Of a stretch of DNA of 64,000 nt, positions 1 to 11,934 are shown in pieces (the stretch's first letter is position 1; the number at the start of each line of letters is the position of its first letter). The notes beneath the pieces are model-generated. The model saw nothing but the letters and a program-made list of their open reading frames with translations, made no database searches and was not told the DNA's origin. Location: assembly GCA_907163375.1 (NCBI GenBank), contig CAJQUW010011496.1, positions 1 through 64,000 on the forward strand, given 5' to 3'. Both the position numbers and the translations under genes were made by a program. Source of the DNA: Prostheceraeus crozeri. Taxonomy: Eukaryota > Platyhelminthes > Polycladida > Euryleptidae.

Positions 1-1549
1 ATCCAATGTAATGAAATTAATTTATTTATCAACATGATTCTAATGCAGAGACTAAGGATTGAATTCAGGTAGAAAGCTCTTATTACATAGCGCACTTTGT
101 AGACTATAGCCTTTATGCTCATAAGTCATAATACTTAGCTGACCATACAGCATTTACTTTACATGTATATCTACGCATACGTTGACTTTTTGGTCTATGT
201 AGGCATATGACTATATATGGGCTAAAAACAACATTCTAGGAAAGTTACTGCAAGTCAACGTGCTGACTGCAACTCTAAAGCTGAGAATTACGAGCATTGT
301 GGGTTCTCAATTAAGAATGACCTATCGGTAATGAATCAGGTTGACTATCAACTTTTAGTTTGGCTGGTCTGTTGCCGTACCCCACCCCCTTGGGGGTGCC
401 AGCTTACGGCACTACCACAACGCCACAACACAATATCCAATGCAAATGTAAACATCTTTTGTAACAGCGTAAAATATGATCACACGATATGAAGCAACCA
501 TTGTGAGTTTGTGATTGTGGACTCAGATTAATTAGTATTAGGAATAAGCTCTTTACATGAAAATCTTTGCGCACTGCCAAATAATAAACGGTCCTCTTCT
601 ATGTACTGTACATTAAAGAGCGGAATAATCAAATGATGAATTGTCCACTCATCGAATAATAAGTTCCTTGAACGACGAGTAAAACAATGGCGAACGTTTG
701 CAGCAGTCTTGATTTCCGCAAACCTCATTCATGGTAACCGGATATGCTTTTGTCTTGTTTTGATTGGCTCGTGAAGAAAAATTCAAGTTAGTTCTACTGA
801 TAAAAACCTGCGTAATCACAGCCTTTAAAGTAGTAATAGATTCTTAAAATGACAAATTTAATAATAACCTTTCATAAGCAGAAACTTTCATTATGATATG
901 ATTTCAGTGCAATAAAAAACAACATTGGCACTCAAAAAAAAATAAACTTCGATAAACTTCGGAGGAAATAAAAAATAAACTTCGGCGAAATTATTTCGTG
1001 ACAAAACCTTATTCACCGAGATATCCTTTCGACACGTATCGAGAGGACCTGCGGCCCCGGAATTGTAAAATCGACGACAGCTAACTCAACTGATGCTCTA
1101 GGATTGATAAGGACACAACTTAAAAAATTGACCGAGTGCACCTTTAAACAAAAAATGACATGTATAGGTTGATGTTCCCGCGGAGATGTTTTTTCGAACC
1201 CAGGAATCCTAGTTGTCCACTTCATCAAGAAGGCTGCCAGTAACAACTATTGCAGCTGCATCTCTCACTCGATCAGGAAGGTTCTTGGCGGGGGGGGATA
1301 TCGTGACATGGCTCAATATTTCCCATGACTTTGGTAGAGTTGCAATGAAATGCACCGAATCAGCGCTTCTACCCAAGCACATCGAAAAAAAAATACTATG
1401 TGTAACATTCATCATCCGGATGATTTTATACAGAAAAATCGCAAGAATGTATTTAGTGGTGGCAAGATATATTGCTCTTAACATCGGTGCCGAAACGCAG
1501 AAATGAAAATTTAGTGAACAAGAAGTGAAACAACGCTATTTGATACAAT
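1..1549. other. AT-rich stretch without recognised genes
   Basis: No open frame here resembles a known family. The longest (97 codons, 1213-1506, plus) has a frame of similar length on the opposite strand and no recognisable motifs. A short C-rich patch lies near 383-397. I see no tRNA, rRNA or terminal inverted repeats. Confidence 0.5.
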
Positions 1550-1555
1550 GAGATT

Positions 1556-1935
1556 GTATCCATGGCATAGTGGTTAAGTGCTTGCCTTAGCGATCTTTCG
1601 GTTCCAGTGGATCGAGCCCGAAAGTGTCATTAAGAGTTGCCCAAGGAAGTGCATCCGAGCTAAAAGATCACAAGTGCTCCAGATAAAATGTCTGATTTAC
1701 ATCGGCACTGTCCCCAGCCCCTGTATGAGAGAGTAGTGAAGTTTAAACCATCATTTTTGTTGAACATAAGATTTTTTAAAAATTACATGTTGAAACGATG
1801 TTATTTTTTAATTTTCGAAAGCAATTAGTAAGAAGTAAAGAAAGCCACACTGATTAATACATACTCGCTTCCAAGATTTACTTTTTTCATGAAGATCAGA
1901 AAATGAGCTAGGACTGTTTTCACATATTGTGATAC
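1556..1935 (+). repeat. tRNA-derived SINE, copy 1
   Basis: The head reads like a degenerate tRNA. An A-box-like TGGCATAGTGG is followed about 45 bases later by a B-box-like GGATCGAGCCC. A body with AAGTGCATCCG, a CAGCCCCTGTATGAGAG stretch and an AT-rich 3' part follow. The whole unit recurs in reverse orientation at 4238-4741, so it is a dispersed repeat and not a functional tRNA. The head and the GTGTCATT...GCATCCG segment are also shared with the SINE at 28018-28232, which suggests one family. Pol III transcription is inferred from the boxes only. Confidence 0.75.
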
Positions 1936-3647
1936 ACATAGTATTCAGTTCAGTGTTGTTTACTCAGCGTGTTATCGAACATATGCAATCTTGCCCGAGC
2001 GAATAACGTTTTAAATCGACACCATCACTTATCGGTAGTACGCACCGTCGAAGAAAAATGCAAATGTCCTTCGAAACACAGCCGTCAAGGCTCGGCGTAG
2101 ATGATCATGAGGATTCTGCATTCTGAAAGTCCAGCCTGAACGGTGTTAACAACAACATCGATGATTTCGTCAATTGGAACGTTGGTAAATAGGTAATGTT
2201 GCATCCAGTGACATCATGTGTCCGGCGTTATCTTGCAGGCTGTGAATATGATCCACGAAGGTAAAGCTGTCTTTGAGTTAAAACTGACCGTAGAAAGAGT
2301 GAACTCCTTACAGTTCGGACAGAATCCATGATGCCATCTTGTGCGGTAGGGAATAGGGGACGAATAAAACATTTATAGGGATTATAATAAAACATATATA
2401 AAGGATGGTGAAACCGGATAGGGGAATTTAAAGTTGGATCGCAAAGGTATCGGACTTTTGTGCACTTTTGGAAGTCCGAAAAGGCGTGGTATGGAGTATT
2501 ACGTGCTCCTTCAGCACAATTAGTGGTGATCAAAAAATCACAATCAAAAAAAGAACAGTGGTAAATCCCCATATTCATCCACTTGTCGAATTTTTTACTG
2601 TGAAGAGACCCTACTCGTGTTGTTTCGTCGCTCCCGGAAAATTGCTACCTCAACGACGATCCTCCACAATCTACAATGGAAGTTTCGTGAAATACTCGAG
2701 AAACCACATGATGTAATAGCTGTATACCATTCATACCCTGCTCGTTTGTATTGATTGAAAATAAAGCATTCCTGATTATTATTATTATTATCATCTCAGG
2801 AAGCCAACAAGTCCTTTATAAACACATTAGCTTCCTTGATAACGGTTGATTTTTGGGGGAGTTATTTGGGGGGGGGGGGTGCGAATCTTAAGCTGAGGCT
2901 CGTCTTGACTAATTTGGATGTCGGTCGGTAGGAATGTCCCTCACTTCCACAAACGTCCCTTTCGGACAAGGATAACCGACTCCCCATCCCTTATTCTGGT
3001 GACGAATTATCACTATTTCTTTATTACGCTTGAGTGCAATCAATGCGTCACTATGCCGACGCTGACTGTTATTACCAGGCTCAAAGTTGTAACGAGAATA
3101 GTTGCAGGAATAGTTTATTTAGTGTATTTGGAAAGTACGTTAATCGTACAAGGAAAAGTTTGACGGAGGCTTCTCAACCTCAATTTTAGAAAAACCAACT
3201 TTTACCGGCCTTTACTTGAGCTACTTACATCTTTAAAACATGTTCCATCAGCTCGAAAGATCGGTTTGGTCAAAACTTAATTCGAGCTCAAGCAAGACGA
3301 CATACATTCGGATGAACAGACGCTGGAGATAAAAAACAGACCTTGACTTGAAAAGGACTCTACATACTCGACAACGGCTATCCATTCGATCTTTCATTCA
3401 CAAGTGCCAGTCGTCAACCGCCAAAGTGATGGAGCACGGTTCTGAGAAGAAAAATGTTTACGCGACGTCGCCTTTTACTGGTCAACGCAACGAGACCTTG
3501 ATTCGGCACGCGAAACCCGTGTCACTCACGCGTATGCGTTTAATAACGGCGCGCGCACAGCTGAGACTTATTCTTCTCTCTACTTATCGGGTGCCTGTCA
3601 CGTTCTTCGAAAAGATCCAATCTCTGAAACTTCTATATACAATGTAT
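1936..3647. other. No recognised gene; (ATT)n and G-run
   Basis: The stretch holds an (ATT)n microsatellite near 2776-2791 and a homopolymer G run near 2870-2880. Open frames at 2228-2578, 2468-2716 and 2918-3163 have no family resemblance. The plus-strand frame at 3348-3659 lies directly upstream of the GIY-YIG relic that follows and may be decayed linker of the same Penelope-like element, but it shows no clear motif. Confidence 0.4.
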
Positions 3648-3945
3648 AACTACGGATAACAAAACTGTATTTGCTGCGAAGTTAAATACATAGGCAGGAC
3701 AGTGAGAAGATTATCTAAATCGCATTCGGGAGCACTTACTTATATGGTTGAAGAAGCAGTTAAGACATCTACCGTAATGTCATGCTGCATATGACGAGAC
3801 CAACATTCTTTCAGAGTTTCTTCCGCAGATTGCACAACCAGCCACACTTTGAAGATTATTGAAGCGCTGACCAGACTAAAATCTACGTCAGAAGCGGACC
3901 CTTGCGTACCAGAAGGAGACTTTACTATCATTAATTTTTGCCGTG
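3648..3945 (+). pseudogene. Penelope-like element GIY-YIG nuclease relic
   Basis: One frame reads NCICCEVKYIGRTVRRLS from about 3664. This is the cysteine pair plus YIG signature of the C-terminal GIY-YIG endonuclease of Penelope-like retroelements. After a frame change the final part of the domain (TLKIIEAL, where an arginine or lysine and a glutamate of the nuclease usually sit) reads from about 3848. Stops and shifts break it, so it is dead. No reverse transcriptase core is visible just upstream. The GIY-YIG signature is seen directly; membership in Penelope-like elements is inferred from that signature and from the many better-preserved copies in this window. Confidence 0.6.
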
Positions 3946-4237
3946 TTAACTTCATTTCTTTCTCATGTTTGGTCATCATTGTCCTGTTACTTATTTCTTA
4001 GCACTTCAGACATTAAAAATAGTTTTTCGTAATAAATTGAATCCAGGTTTCATGTCTTCTATTAGCTTCAATATCTATTGGTACCATCCAATTCTCATTG
4101 TAACAAATAACGTTGTTCACTATCTTGTTTTCACTAAATTTCATTTCTGCGTACGGGCACCGACTGAGAGCAGGCGAAATATATCTGCCACCACTAATGC
4201 AATCTTGCCGATTTTGTCTGTATAATAAATACTTTGT

Positions 4238-4741
4238 TGTATCACAATATGTTGAAAATAGGTCTCAAGCTCATTTTCTGATCTTCATGAAAAAAGTACA
4301 ATCTTGGAAGCGCGTATGTATTAATCCAAGGGTGTGGCTCACCAATTCGAAAACATAATTCATAACATCTTTCCAGCATATTCATACCGTGCCAAGTGAA
4401 CGTTCACACAACAGGTAGTCGCAAACAGAAAAAAAAATTACAAGCTGAGAATTGGGTGGCTTTCCTTTACTTCTTACTAATTGTTTCGAAAATTTAAAAA
4501 ATAACATTCGTTTCAACATGTAATTTAAAATCTTATGTTCAACAAAAAATGATGGTATAAACTTCACTACTCTCCTCATACAGGGGGTCTGGAACAGTGC
4601 CCATATTAAGTCCTAGAACATTATTATACTGGAGATATTTAGAACATGATCTTTTAGCTCGGATGCACTTCCAATGGCAACTTTTTAATGACACTTTCGG
4701 GCTATCGATCCTGTACCGAAAGATCTCTAAGGCAAGCACTA
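4238..4741 (-). repeat. tRNA-derived SINE, copy 2 (inverted)
   Basis: On the minus strand this matches 1556-1935 through the tRNA-like head (the GTGGTTAGTGCTTGCCTTAG region), the CAGGGG/TGAGGAGAGTAGTGAAG body and the AT-rich tail. It continues into the shared segment TCATGAAGATCAGAAAATGA. About 120 bases near 4341-4459 have no counterpart in copy 1, so this copy carries an insertion or copy 1 a deletion. The head carries several substitutions in the A and B boxes. Confidence 0.7.
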
Positions 4742-5780
4742 ACCACCGTGTGATTTAGCATTATCAGGGTTTTTTTTACAGGTATATGCTACGAGACACT
4801 GATCATTCCCACGGTCCACAACTCAAATCGTCTCAGATCGACTTTCATTAATGCACTGCCTAACGCACTCAGGATTTATAAGCAAAAACAGAAGTCATGA
4901 ATGCAGTATAGCATTTAGCATTTAGCAGTGAATTTTACTCGCGATTCTGCATGTGCGTATGCAAGGTGACTTTTCAAGTCTTGAAGTTAATTACTTGTAA
5001 CGGATGAACGTTCAAAATCCACGGTATAACTCGAAAATTCCACGGTGCAGAATGTGAACCGTGGAGCACCTTAAAAAAACAGTGGCATCATTTATTGTGT
5101 TTATTTCTACGCATAAAAGCACAAACTGTTAACAAAATATGGCCTGGTCTTCCTGCTTCAATGGCAACTACTGAATTTAATATGATGGAAAAATATAGCG
5201 TGAAAGGAACATCTATGGTCGCAACCGACAACCAATTCGTCGATGAAGAAGGCTCCTTATGCAACTTTTGGCAGTCGGCACGATAAATATCAATGCACAA
5301 ATGCACAAAGTCAATTTTTTTATGAAATTTTGGTAATTTGCCATTTTTAACGAACAAACAAATAAGGAAGAGGGTGGGTGACGACCAAACTTGAATTTTC
5401 TGAAAGCCTAACTAAAGCTAGAATGATAAAAGTGACCATAGCAGTGAGTTATCATGAATTCATAACGATGAACTCCAGCCATAGGCAATGAAATATACAC
5501 GAATGTTCAATATTTTGTGCATTATTTTTAGGCCAGAAGCTCTTCGCGCATGTGGGATCACTTATCTCCGACTTCGGCATTGAATGCATCAGGGTTAACT
5601 TATGCAAAAGTTTAGATGCTTGAAAGATGAACTACAGATAGAGCTGATCACAAAAAGCAAACCACCTAAATTTCACTGAGATTCAATCGATTCTCATGCC
5701 CTCCAATCGTGTCGCGCATCATTCGAGAGCTTGCATTCTCAGCTTTCAAATGAGCTGATAGATTGTATCCGCCATGTATT
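4742..5780. other. No recognised feature
   Basis: AT-rich sequence. Open frames at 5088-5357 (minus) and 5095-5286 (plus) overlap on opposite strands and resemble nothing known. I see no terminal repeats. Confidence 0.4.
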
Positions 5781-6627
5781 TGATGAGCACTGCTCAAAAT
5801 ATGAAAATCGTTCAAATTACAAATCGCAAATTTTCAAAAAGAAAACATCTGAGTATGATAATGAATCAAGCACGGGGAGAAAGCATTTTCTGAGCTTTCT
5901 TTTGACATGCTGTTCATATAACTTATAAAAAATTAGTGATATCGTGAGGTCATCACAAAATCATTACCTTTATGATTTTATGTTGACAATACTGTGCTCT
6001 CACTTTTTCATCAAAAATATTAGTGTTTGTTATCTTCAGAATATGTAAGTCTTCTTCAGAATTCTGTATAGAACGCGAACATGCACGATATATTCATATA
6101 AGTTCAATCGTTCTTTTTCAAACTTCTTCAATATTTTTTTCTCATTTCCACAAAAGTACACAAACAATGAAGGTAAACAATCGGCAGCTACTATGAGAGA
6201 ACAAAGACATGCCTTCGCCAATGGTCTTGTTGTGAACCTTCGTTCACTTTACATGGTGTTTGTTTACTTTGCGATAATGACAAAAATATTGAAGGTTTGA
6301 AAAACAACAGTTGAACTAAAATGAATCCAACTTATATATTCGCACTCTTTACATCGCAAGGGTTCTGAAGATATCAAACACTAACATTTTTGATGAAAAA
6401 TTGAGACCTTAGCATTTTCAACATAAAATCATAAAGGTCATGATTTTGTGATAACTTCACGATATCACTAATTATTTATTAGTTCACGGATTTCGATGAC
6501 CAGTATGTCAAAAGAGGTCAGAAAATGCTCTTTCTACCCGTGCATGAATCATGCTCACATGTTTTCATTTTGAAAATTTGCGATTTGTAAATTGAGTGAT
6601 TTTCATATTTTGAGCACTGCTCATCCG
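5781..6627. repeat. Inverted repeat, about 262-bp arms
   Basis: The left arm 5781-6041 is the reverse complement, with scattered mismatches, of the right arm 6363-6627. The spacer is about 320 bp. Landmarks are ATTAGTGATATCGTGA near 5933 and TCACGATATCACTAAT near 6457, and the GAGCACTGCTCA-type sequence at the outer ends. No coding motif is visible in the arms. It may be a foldback element or another head-to-head retroelement tail pair like those elsewhere in the window, but that is inference. Confidence 0.75.
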
Positions 6628-7567
6628 TTTTTATGATCAGCTCTGTATGATGGATTCTAAGGTTAAATTGAAAAGTGAAAATTTAGAGGGAGTTTTTGAG
6701 TCCATAAAACTTATGGGGCACGCAGGAACCCTGTCATTCATACGCCAACATTTAAAAATTCAGACGATATTTGCTCAAACATTCCTTTGCGCAGAATAAA
6801 TTACAATTTTGCTAAATGCGAATAAGCTGAAATAATAAGTCACTAACACATACTATGTACATGGTGATGCAATCTGTTTTCATGCTCATACATTTACATT
6901 GTCTTCTTCCACTGCAGTGACGCAATATTCAACCGATTGAAATTGACATCATTTTCAGTTATAGTTTTCTCCCGAATGAGAATCGACCAGTCAACAAAGT
7001 GTTACAATCACTCATACACATTTATCAGTTGAATATGCCTATCATAAATTTATCATGTTGTCAATTATGATTCATCGATCAATATCAGGAATCATTTGAT
7101 AACCAATGTATAGCGCTGACTTAATTCTTTTCACATGTTCTCTACATATATTATTCCTTTTGGATTATGTTACGTCAATGTCTTGATGACATAAAAATAC
7201 GATTTCCAAATTACATATCGAACAGTGACTAAAAATCAACGTAGCCGTGATTCGTCAAGTGTGAAGATGTCTATGATTTGCCGTTTTATAAATATTGTCT
7301 TGATAGGGAATGAAGATCATGCGGTCACGCGGTCAAGCATGCAACATCTGACGCCAGTTATCTAATTCCATCATAAATCTGTTATAATGTTTCCTGATGC
7401 TGCACTGGGGAAAGCTGATTTCGTACAGCCATAGACGAATAGTGACAGTAAGGACTGCGAAAACTTAGAAACTAATTTTCTAATAGATTTAATGGTAGAT
7501 TCAACATTCTGAGTCTACTTTTGATTCGTGCATAATAAGTTCATAAGCTGACAATGACAACAACGAT
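6628..7567. other. No recognised feature
   Basis: AT-rich sequence without a persuasive open frame, RNA gene or paired terminal repeat. Confidence 0.4.
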
Positions 7568-7690
7568 CTACAATATCGGGAATACTCTTAACAAAAGAGA
7601 TTTACCATTAAGACATAGGGTTTGATTTAATCTAGAAGTTTTATCAATTATTAACAAAGCTTCTACTATACAAGATTTAAATTCGCTGCA
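7568..7690 (-). pseudogene. Penelope-like element 3' fragment, inverted
   Basis: The minus strand encodes EFKSCIVEALLI, the end of a GIY-YIG domain, followed by a short tail to a stop at 7568. The same motif occurs on the plus strand at about 8415-8450 in the adjoining element (FKSRIVEALLIKNN). The two pieces are therefore oppositely oriented parts of one Penelope-like family, meeting head to head near 7690. Confidence 0.65.
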
Positions 7691-8480
7691 GCAGTCCAAT
7701 ATAAAGGTCACAGTAAAGAAAAGTAAAAATATGATTTTATCTTTGGATGTTGAAATTGACAAAAGTAATGGTCTAACCACATCGATTTTTAGGTAAGGTA
7801 CATGCAAGCCTACTAATGAATTATAATGCTACTTGCCCTATCCAATGGAAACGCACCCTTGTGGTAGGAATGCTACATAGAGCGTATAATGTATGCTCAA
7901 GCTGGAACATGTTCAACATAGAGCTAAAAAAATACTACAAAAATTCTATTAAGCAATTCCTATCCCATTGACCTCATCAACTCGTTCATAAAACAGTTCC
8001 TGTAAATAAAATATAGCACTGATAAAAAGCAATGAAGAAAGATGAATGGGAAGACACCAAATTTTTGATACTTCCATTTGTAGGTATAACATCCACAAAT
8101 TTCCGACGCAATTTCGCTAAATTATTTAGGAAATTGGACCATGATGCAAAAATAATATTCAACACTTAAAAACAGGACAGTATTTTTGTCTGAAAGAAAG
8201 CAAGTATGCTGATGCGATCATGCGTTGTTTATAATTTTGAATGTAGGGTTGATCCTGATACCCAAAATACTTGGGACAAACGAAACGCAGATTGCATCAA
8301 AGAATAAAGGAACATAAGAGGCAACTGAGCTGTAAGTAGCCATCTGAACATGTGGGCAAACTGCAGTTATGACATTAATAATCATTTTTCGGTTAAATAC
8401 ACAGGACGTAGCGAATTTAAATCTCGCATTGTAGAAGCTTTGTTAATAAAAAATAATTAAATTAAAAACATGACACGGTA
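7690..8480 (+). pseudogene. Penelope-like element, RT end plus GIY-YIG (decayed)
   Basis: Reading with frame changes, the plus strand shows the end of a Penelope-type reverse transcriptase (LDVEIDKSNGLTTSIFR, then CPIQWKRTLVVGMLHRAY and CSSWNMFNIEL). A gap follows, then the GIY-YIG nuclease (YLGQTKRRLHQRIKEHKRQL at about 8268-8330, and a terminal FKSRIVEALLI). These elements copy themselves through an RT linked to a nuclease that nicks DNA. The palm with the catalytic DD pair is absent, so this is a 5'-truncated copy. Stops and frameshifts make it inactive. It is preceded by an inverted tail fragment of the same family. Confidence 0.75.
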
Positions 8481-8659
8481 AAAAATCGAAGGATCCAGGA
8501 AACGGAAGATACCAAAGTTAAACCACTACCCTAGTGGAGAATCATGTAAATAATTAGGTAACTCAATGTTATTAATGATATTAATCAATGCTAACCTACC
8601 CCACTAAAGGGTAGGAAACGAAATACAAATAGAGGCTAGCCGACCTAACTTAAGACGGG

Positions 8660-9440
8660 AAGGGAAATAAATTTAAACTTACAATCAATTTTATTTTACA
8701 AACTAGGAACTAAAAGTAGAGTTCGTCATGGACATGACGAGAAGCTAACTAAAAAATACAAATAGCGAAAATCAATTTACGCATTTGTTGTTATCACCGC
8801 TTGTGTTAGCTGATGTCTATCGGGTAGATTTCAGAGAGAATCTTATAGAAGTGTTTGTAGTTAAACACACAAATGTGGCACCTTGTGGTACGAGGGAGAA
8901 GTTTGGCTAAGCCAAATCTCTATCTCGCTAGAAGCCCTGTCACGAACTTGAACTCCCTGTATGCTAAGAATAGGTCATCCAAGAGTGACCTGGAATTCCA
9001 ACACGTAGGGATGTCCGGAATTTGTCTGAAGACAAGTTCCCCGAAGGTGACAAAAGTGTCATCTAGGATGAAACTAATAGTCAGTGAGGAATAAGGCTTT
9101 GGACCAGCAGTGATATCCTCTGCACTTCTTATTCGAGAAGAAGGTTCTATAATAGCCAATGCATATGAAGCTCATGGAACTGCTAAAAAATTAACTCACA
9201 TCAGTCTCTCAAGGAGTCCTTAACCTGGTCTAAATTCAGATTCGTATAGAGTGTGAAGAAATCATAAACTTGCAAAGAGCGGCAATTCAAATCCGACATC
9301 CTGTCTAGAAACTCCCCAGAAAAGTTAATGCTCCAGAAGGCGTTCACACCCGAATTATGCTTGATGGAAAGGCAATAACAACTATACTTGTCCCGGACCA
9401 ATTGCAAACCTTTGTTCACAAATATGGCCAAATCTTTGGA
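8660..9440 (-). pseudogene. DFSTLY-type reverse transcriptase relic
   Basis: The minus strand encodes NAFWSINFSGEFLDRMSDLN and VYDFFTLYTNL (9201-9431), then FVTFGELVFRQ and LLDDLFLAYREF (8920-9159). A decayed stretch with FYKILSEIYPIDIS lies near 8840. These match, in order, the fingers, the palm A motif (usually DFSTLYT) and the B motif with following helix of a reverse transcriptase family I know from many invertebrate repeats and place near the Penelope-like group. The catalytic aspartate of the A motif is kept, but the (Y/F)xDD box is not recognisable. Stops and frameshifts show it is dead. The N-terminal part of the same family may be the relic at 30376-30924. Confidence 0.6.
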
Positions 9441-9713
9441 AGTGCTGTTCCTGGCACCAGCTATGAATCACAGCGTTGCCACCGGGCCTCGAGACCCCAT
9501 CCGCGCAGGCAGTGTATCGATGCCCAGTAATAAAAATTAAAGTCTAAAATCAAGCCTATGATATATTAGGAAATTGTATACGTGAGGGCTTACTTTTGTT
9601 CTATGAGGACAACATATTCGTTATTCCTGGAAAATATCTACTAAACAGTGGATTGGTATGATTTGTTTTTTAGCAATCACAAATGAATTTTTAAAGAAAG
9701 ATTTAGATAACAT

Positions 9714-10992
9714 TTTGTAAATGATATCATTAAATAATTAATCTTTCGACCCACGATCTTTTTCTTATTACGAAATATATTTCGGCGGACCGCCCTTGTC
9801 AATCAATTTTACAGCATAGCACAGTATGATTTGAAATCAAATTCAATAACATGCAACAAGAAGAATGTCAAAATATCATTGGTAAAGTTAAAGATAAGTC
9901 AAAGACAGAGAAGTTAAACGTTCATGAGCACATAGCACTTTTTATGTGCTACCTTTTCATCACATCTGTCATAGCATGTAATTATATACCATAGTCTCTT
10001 AATGCTGTAATGTCAATGTAGGCAATTTCGATTGATTCCATTCAGTTTTGTTATTGATGAGTGTCATTTGTTGTTGATTTTTGTTTCCGATTGTCACAGC
10101 TTGTTTTTCACATGCAGTGTCAAACTTGTTTTTCACATTTCCTAAAATTACAAAAGTGTTCTCTTTATTACAGCAACACCTAATTCGGTTTTGAAAAGAA
10201 AATGTGAAAAACAAGTTCAGGATAGCGGTTTAAGAATAAAGATCATCGAAAAAAACTGGAACAACGCTTAAATCAAAATTACAAAAATCCCATCCTTTTC
10301 AGAAAGCTAAATGTGAAAATGAATGTCTAGTATGTAAGTCAAACGGCAAAGGAAATTGTGAGACATCAGGAGTGACGTGTGAAATAGAATGTGACAATTG
10401 TAAAGCAATATATATGTGGGTGAGACGTCAAGAAATACAAAAAAGAGGGGAAATGAATCTGTCAAACAATTGAATGAAAAACAAGAAGCATCTGTATTAT
10501 GGAGAAACTGTGAAACCCAGCATGAAGGAATCAAACAAAATTTTAACTTGAACGTAACCTGGGTGTACCATAACAACGCAATGGAAAGACAGATCGCCGA
10601 AGCCGTAACAATCAGAAACAAAAATCAACAACAAATGACACTCATAAATAACAAAACTGAATGGAATCAATCGAAATTGCCTACATTGACATTACAGCAT
10701 TAAGAGACTATGGTATATAATTACATGCTATGACAGATGTGATGAAAAGGTAGCACATAAAAAGTGCTATGTGCTCATGAACGTTTAACTTCTCTGTCTT
10801 TGACTTATCTTTAACTTTACCAATGATATTTTGACATTCTTCTTGTTGCATGTTATTGAATTTGATTTCAAATCATACTGTGCTATGCTGTAAAATTGAT
10901 TGACAAGGGCGGTCCGCCGAAATATATTTCGTAATAAGAAAAAGATCGTGGGTCGAATGATTAATTATTTAATAATATCATTTACAAAATGG
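9714..10992. repeat. Head-to-head inverted repeat, about 385-bp arms
   Basis: The left arm, about 9714-10096, is a near-perfect reverse complement of the right arm, about 10604-10992. The arms include the last 30 or so codons of the GIY-YIG open frame and its 3' flank. Both 3' ends point outward. The right flank carries a hairpin (AGCACATA...TATGTGCT near 10752) and a GGGCGGTCCGCCGAAA segment near 10906-10921 that faintly resembles the second half of a hammerhead core. The spacer holds the rest of the coding region on the plus strand, so this is one longer plus copy preceded by an inverted 3' fragment. Confidence 0.85.
10206..10703 (+). pseudogene. Retroelement GIY-YIG nuclease with Cys-rich region
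   Basis: Reading with one frame change near 10415, the plus strand gives a KIIEKTGTTLKSKL linker, then a Cys-rich segment (CENECLVCKSNGKGNC, CEIECDNCKAIY) leading into GETSRN, the GIY-YIG signature. The chain continues to WRNCETQHEG, an AMERQIAEAV helix with a plausible catalytic glutamate and a terminal LINNKTEWN motif, and stops at 10703. The family differs from the other GIY-YIG nucleases in this window by its Cys pattern and the NKTEWN end. A 2-base insertion breaks the YVGET motif. I am sure of the nuclease resemblance, less sure of the parent element. Confidence 0.65.
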
Positions 10993-11161
10993 TATAATTT
11001 GTTTCATGGAAAATGTTTACGCATGGAAGGTCTCTGTTTCTGGTCTAGGTTTTTTGAATATCCAGTATTCTTGACCGTGTTTAAATATATTGTACAATTG
11101 TGAGCGATTTTAATGACATTTGCGAGTTTCATTTATTTGTATGGATTTGATTTTTAATGCA

Positions 11162-11738
11162 ATGGCAATTTGTGGTAGCGGAAGATGGGCGGAGTGAAAA
11201 AAGGGTGAATAGGAGAATTAGAGCAGGGGTCGGAGCCTATCAGAAAGTGGCAGGAGTGTTGGGAGACAGAAGGATCAGCAAAGATATCAGACGGAAAGTG
11301 TTAGAGGTGTGTGTAATTCCAGCAGTCATATATGGTCTGGAAACAATGGCGCTCACCAAAGATGAGCAAGATAGACTGCAAGTGTGCGAGAACAATTGAC
11401 TGAGGAGGTTGTGTGGAGTGAAGTTGGTTGACAGAAGAAAACTTGCAGAAATGAGACTCGAAGTTGGACTGAAACGAACGATGACTCAGAAGATTGTGGG
11501 AAAGAGACTATCTTGGGCCGGACATGTGGCAAGAATGAATGAGCAGAGGCTACCCAGGCGAATGGAGCAAGAAATGAGTGTGCGAAGAAGAGGAAGACCG
11601 AGAATTCGTTGGAGTGACTGTGTCAAAAGAGATTTCCAGAAGGCGGAGGAAGATTGGAGAAGTTGCAGAAGCGACTCAGAAGACAGAGTCGTATGGCGGA
11701 GAACTGTGCATAAGGTGATTGAAGTATGGAGCGGCTGA
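11162..11738 (+). pseudogene. LINE ORF2 C-terminus (post-RT region)
   Basis: The frame encodes the thumb and C-terminal region after the reverse transcriptase palm of a non-LTR retrotransposon: VCVIPAVIYGLETMAL, then RLSWAGHVARMNEQRLPRRM, RRRGRPRIRW and a tryptophan-rich end to the stop at 11738. The palm and endonuclease are missing because of 5' truncation. One in-frame TGA at 11397 falls where relatives usually have tryptophan (N-W-L-R-R), consistent with a TGG to TGA change. Clade assignment is uncertain. The copy cannot move by itself. Confidence 0.85.
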
Positions 11739-11934
11739 CATTTTACTTGACTGTGTTTCCTGATATCGTTTCATGTGGTGTTACCCTGATGGTTTGTGGA
11801 CTGTAGCTAGTTTGTATTTCCATGAATTTTATGATGTATATGAACTGTGTCCTTTTTATCTTGTTTGTATGAATCCCCCTACCCCATTTATATGGGAGAA
11901 AGGGGTTGTTAAAATAAAATAAATAAAAAATAAA
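11162..11934 (+). mobile_element. 5'-truncated LINE with 17-bp target duplication
   Basis: The sequence ATTTGATTTTTAATGCA occurs at 11145-11161 and again, perfectly, at 11935-11951. Between them lie the C-terminal part of a LINE ORF2, a 3' untranslated region and an AAATA-rich tail (11910-11934). This is the classic product of target-primed reverse transcription with 5' truncation. A perfect duplication and only one internal stop suggest a fairly recent insertion. Confidence 0.9.

Noticed and set aside
1556-1640. Possible functional tRNA gene
   Set aside because: No acceptor-stem pairing, degenerate A and B boxes, and a repeated downstream body make it a SINE head.
5781-6627. CRISPR-like or tandem repeat array
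   Set aside because: There are only two inverted arms and no regular spacers; this is eukaryotic DNA.
9481-9535. GC-rich patch that on the minus strand faintly resembles the 3' part of 5S rRNA
   Set aside because: Too short and too diverged; internal control regions are not recognisable.
10894-10930. Hammerhead-like GGGCGGTCCGCCGAAA segment
   Set aside because: It lacks a CUGANGA half at the right place and stem II would have almost no loop; kept only as a remark.
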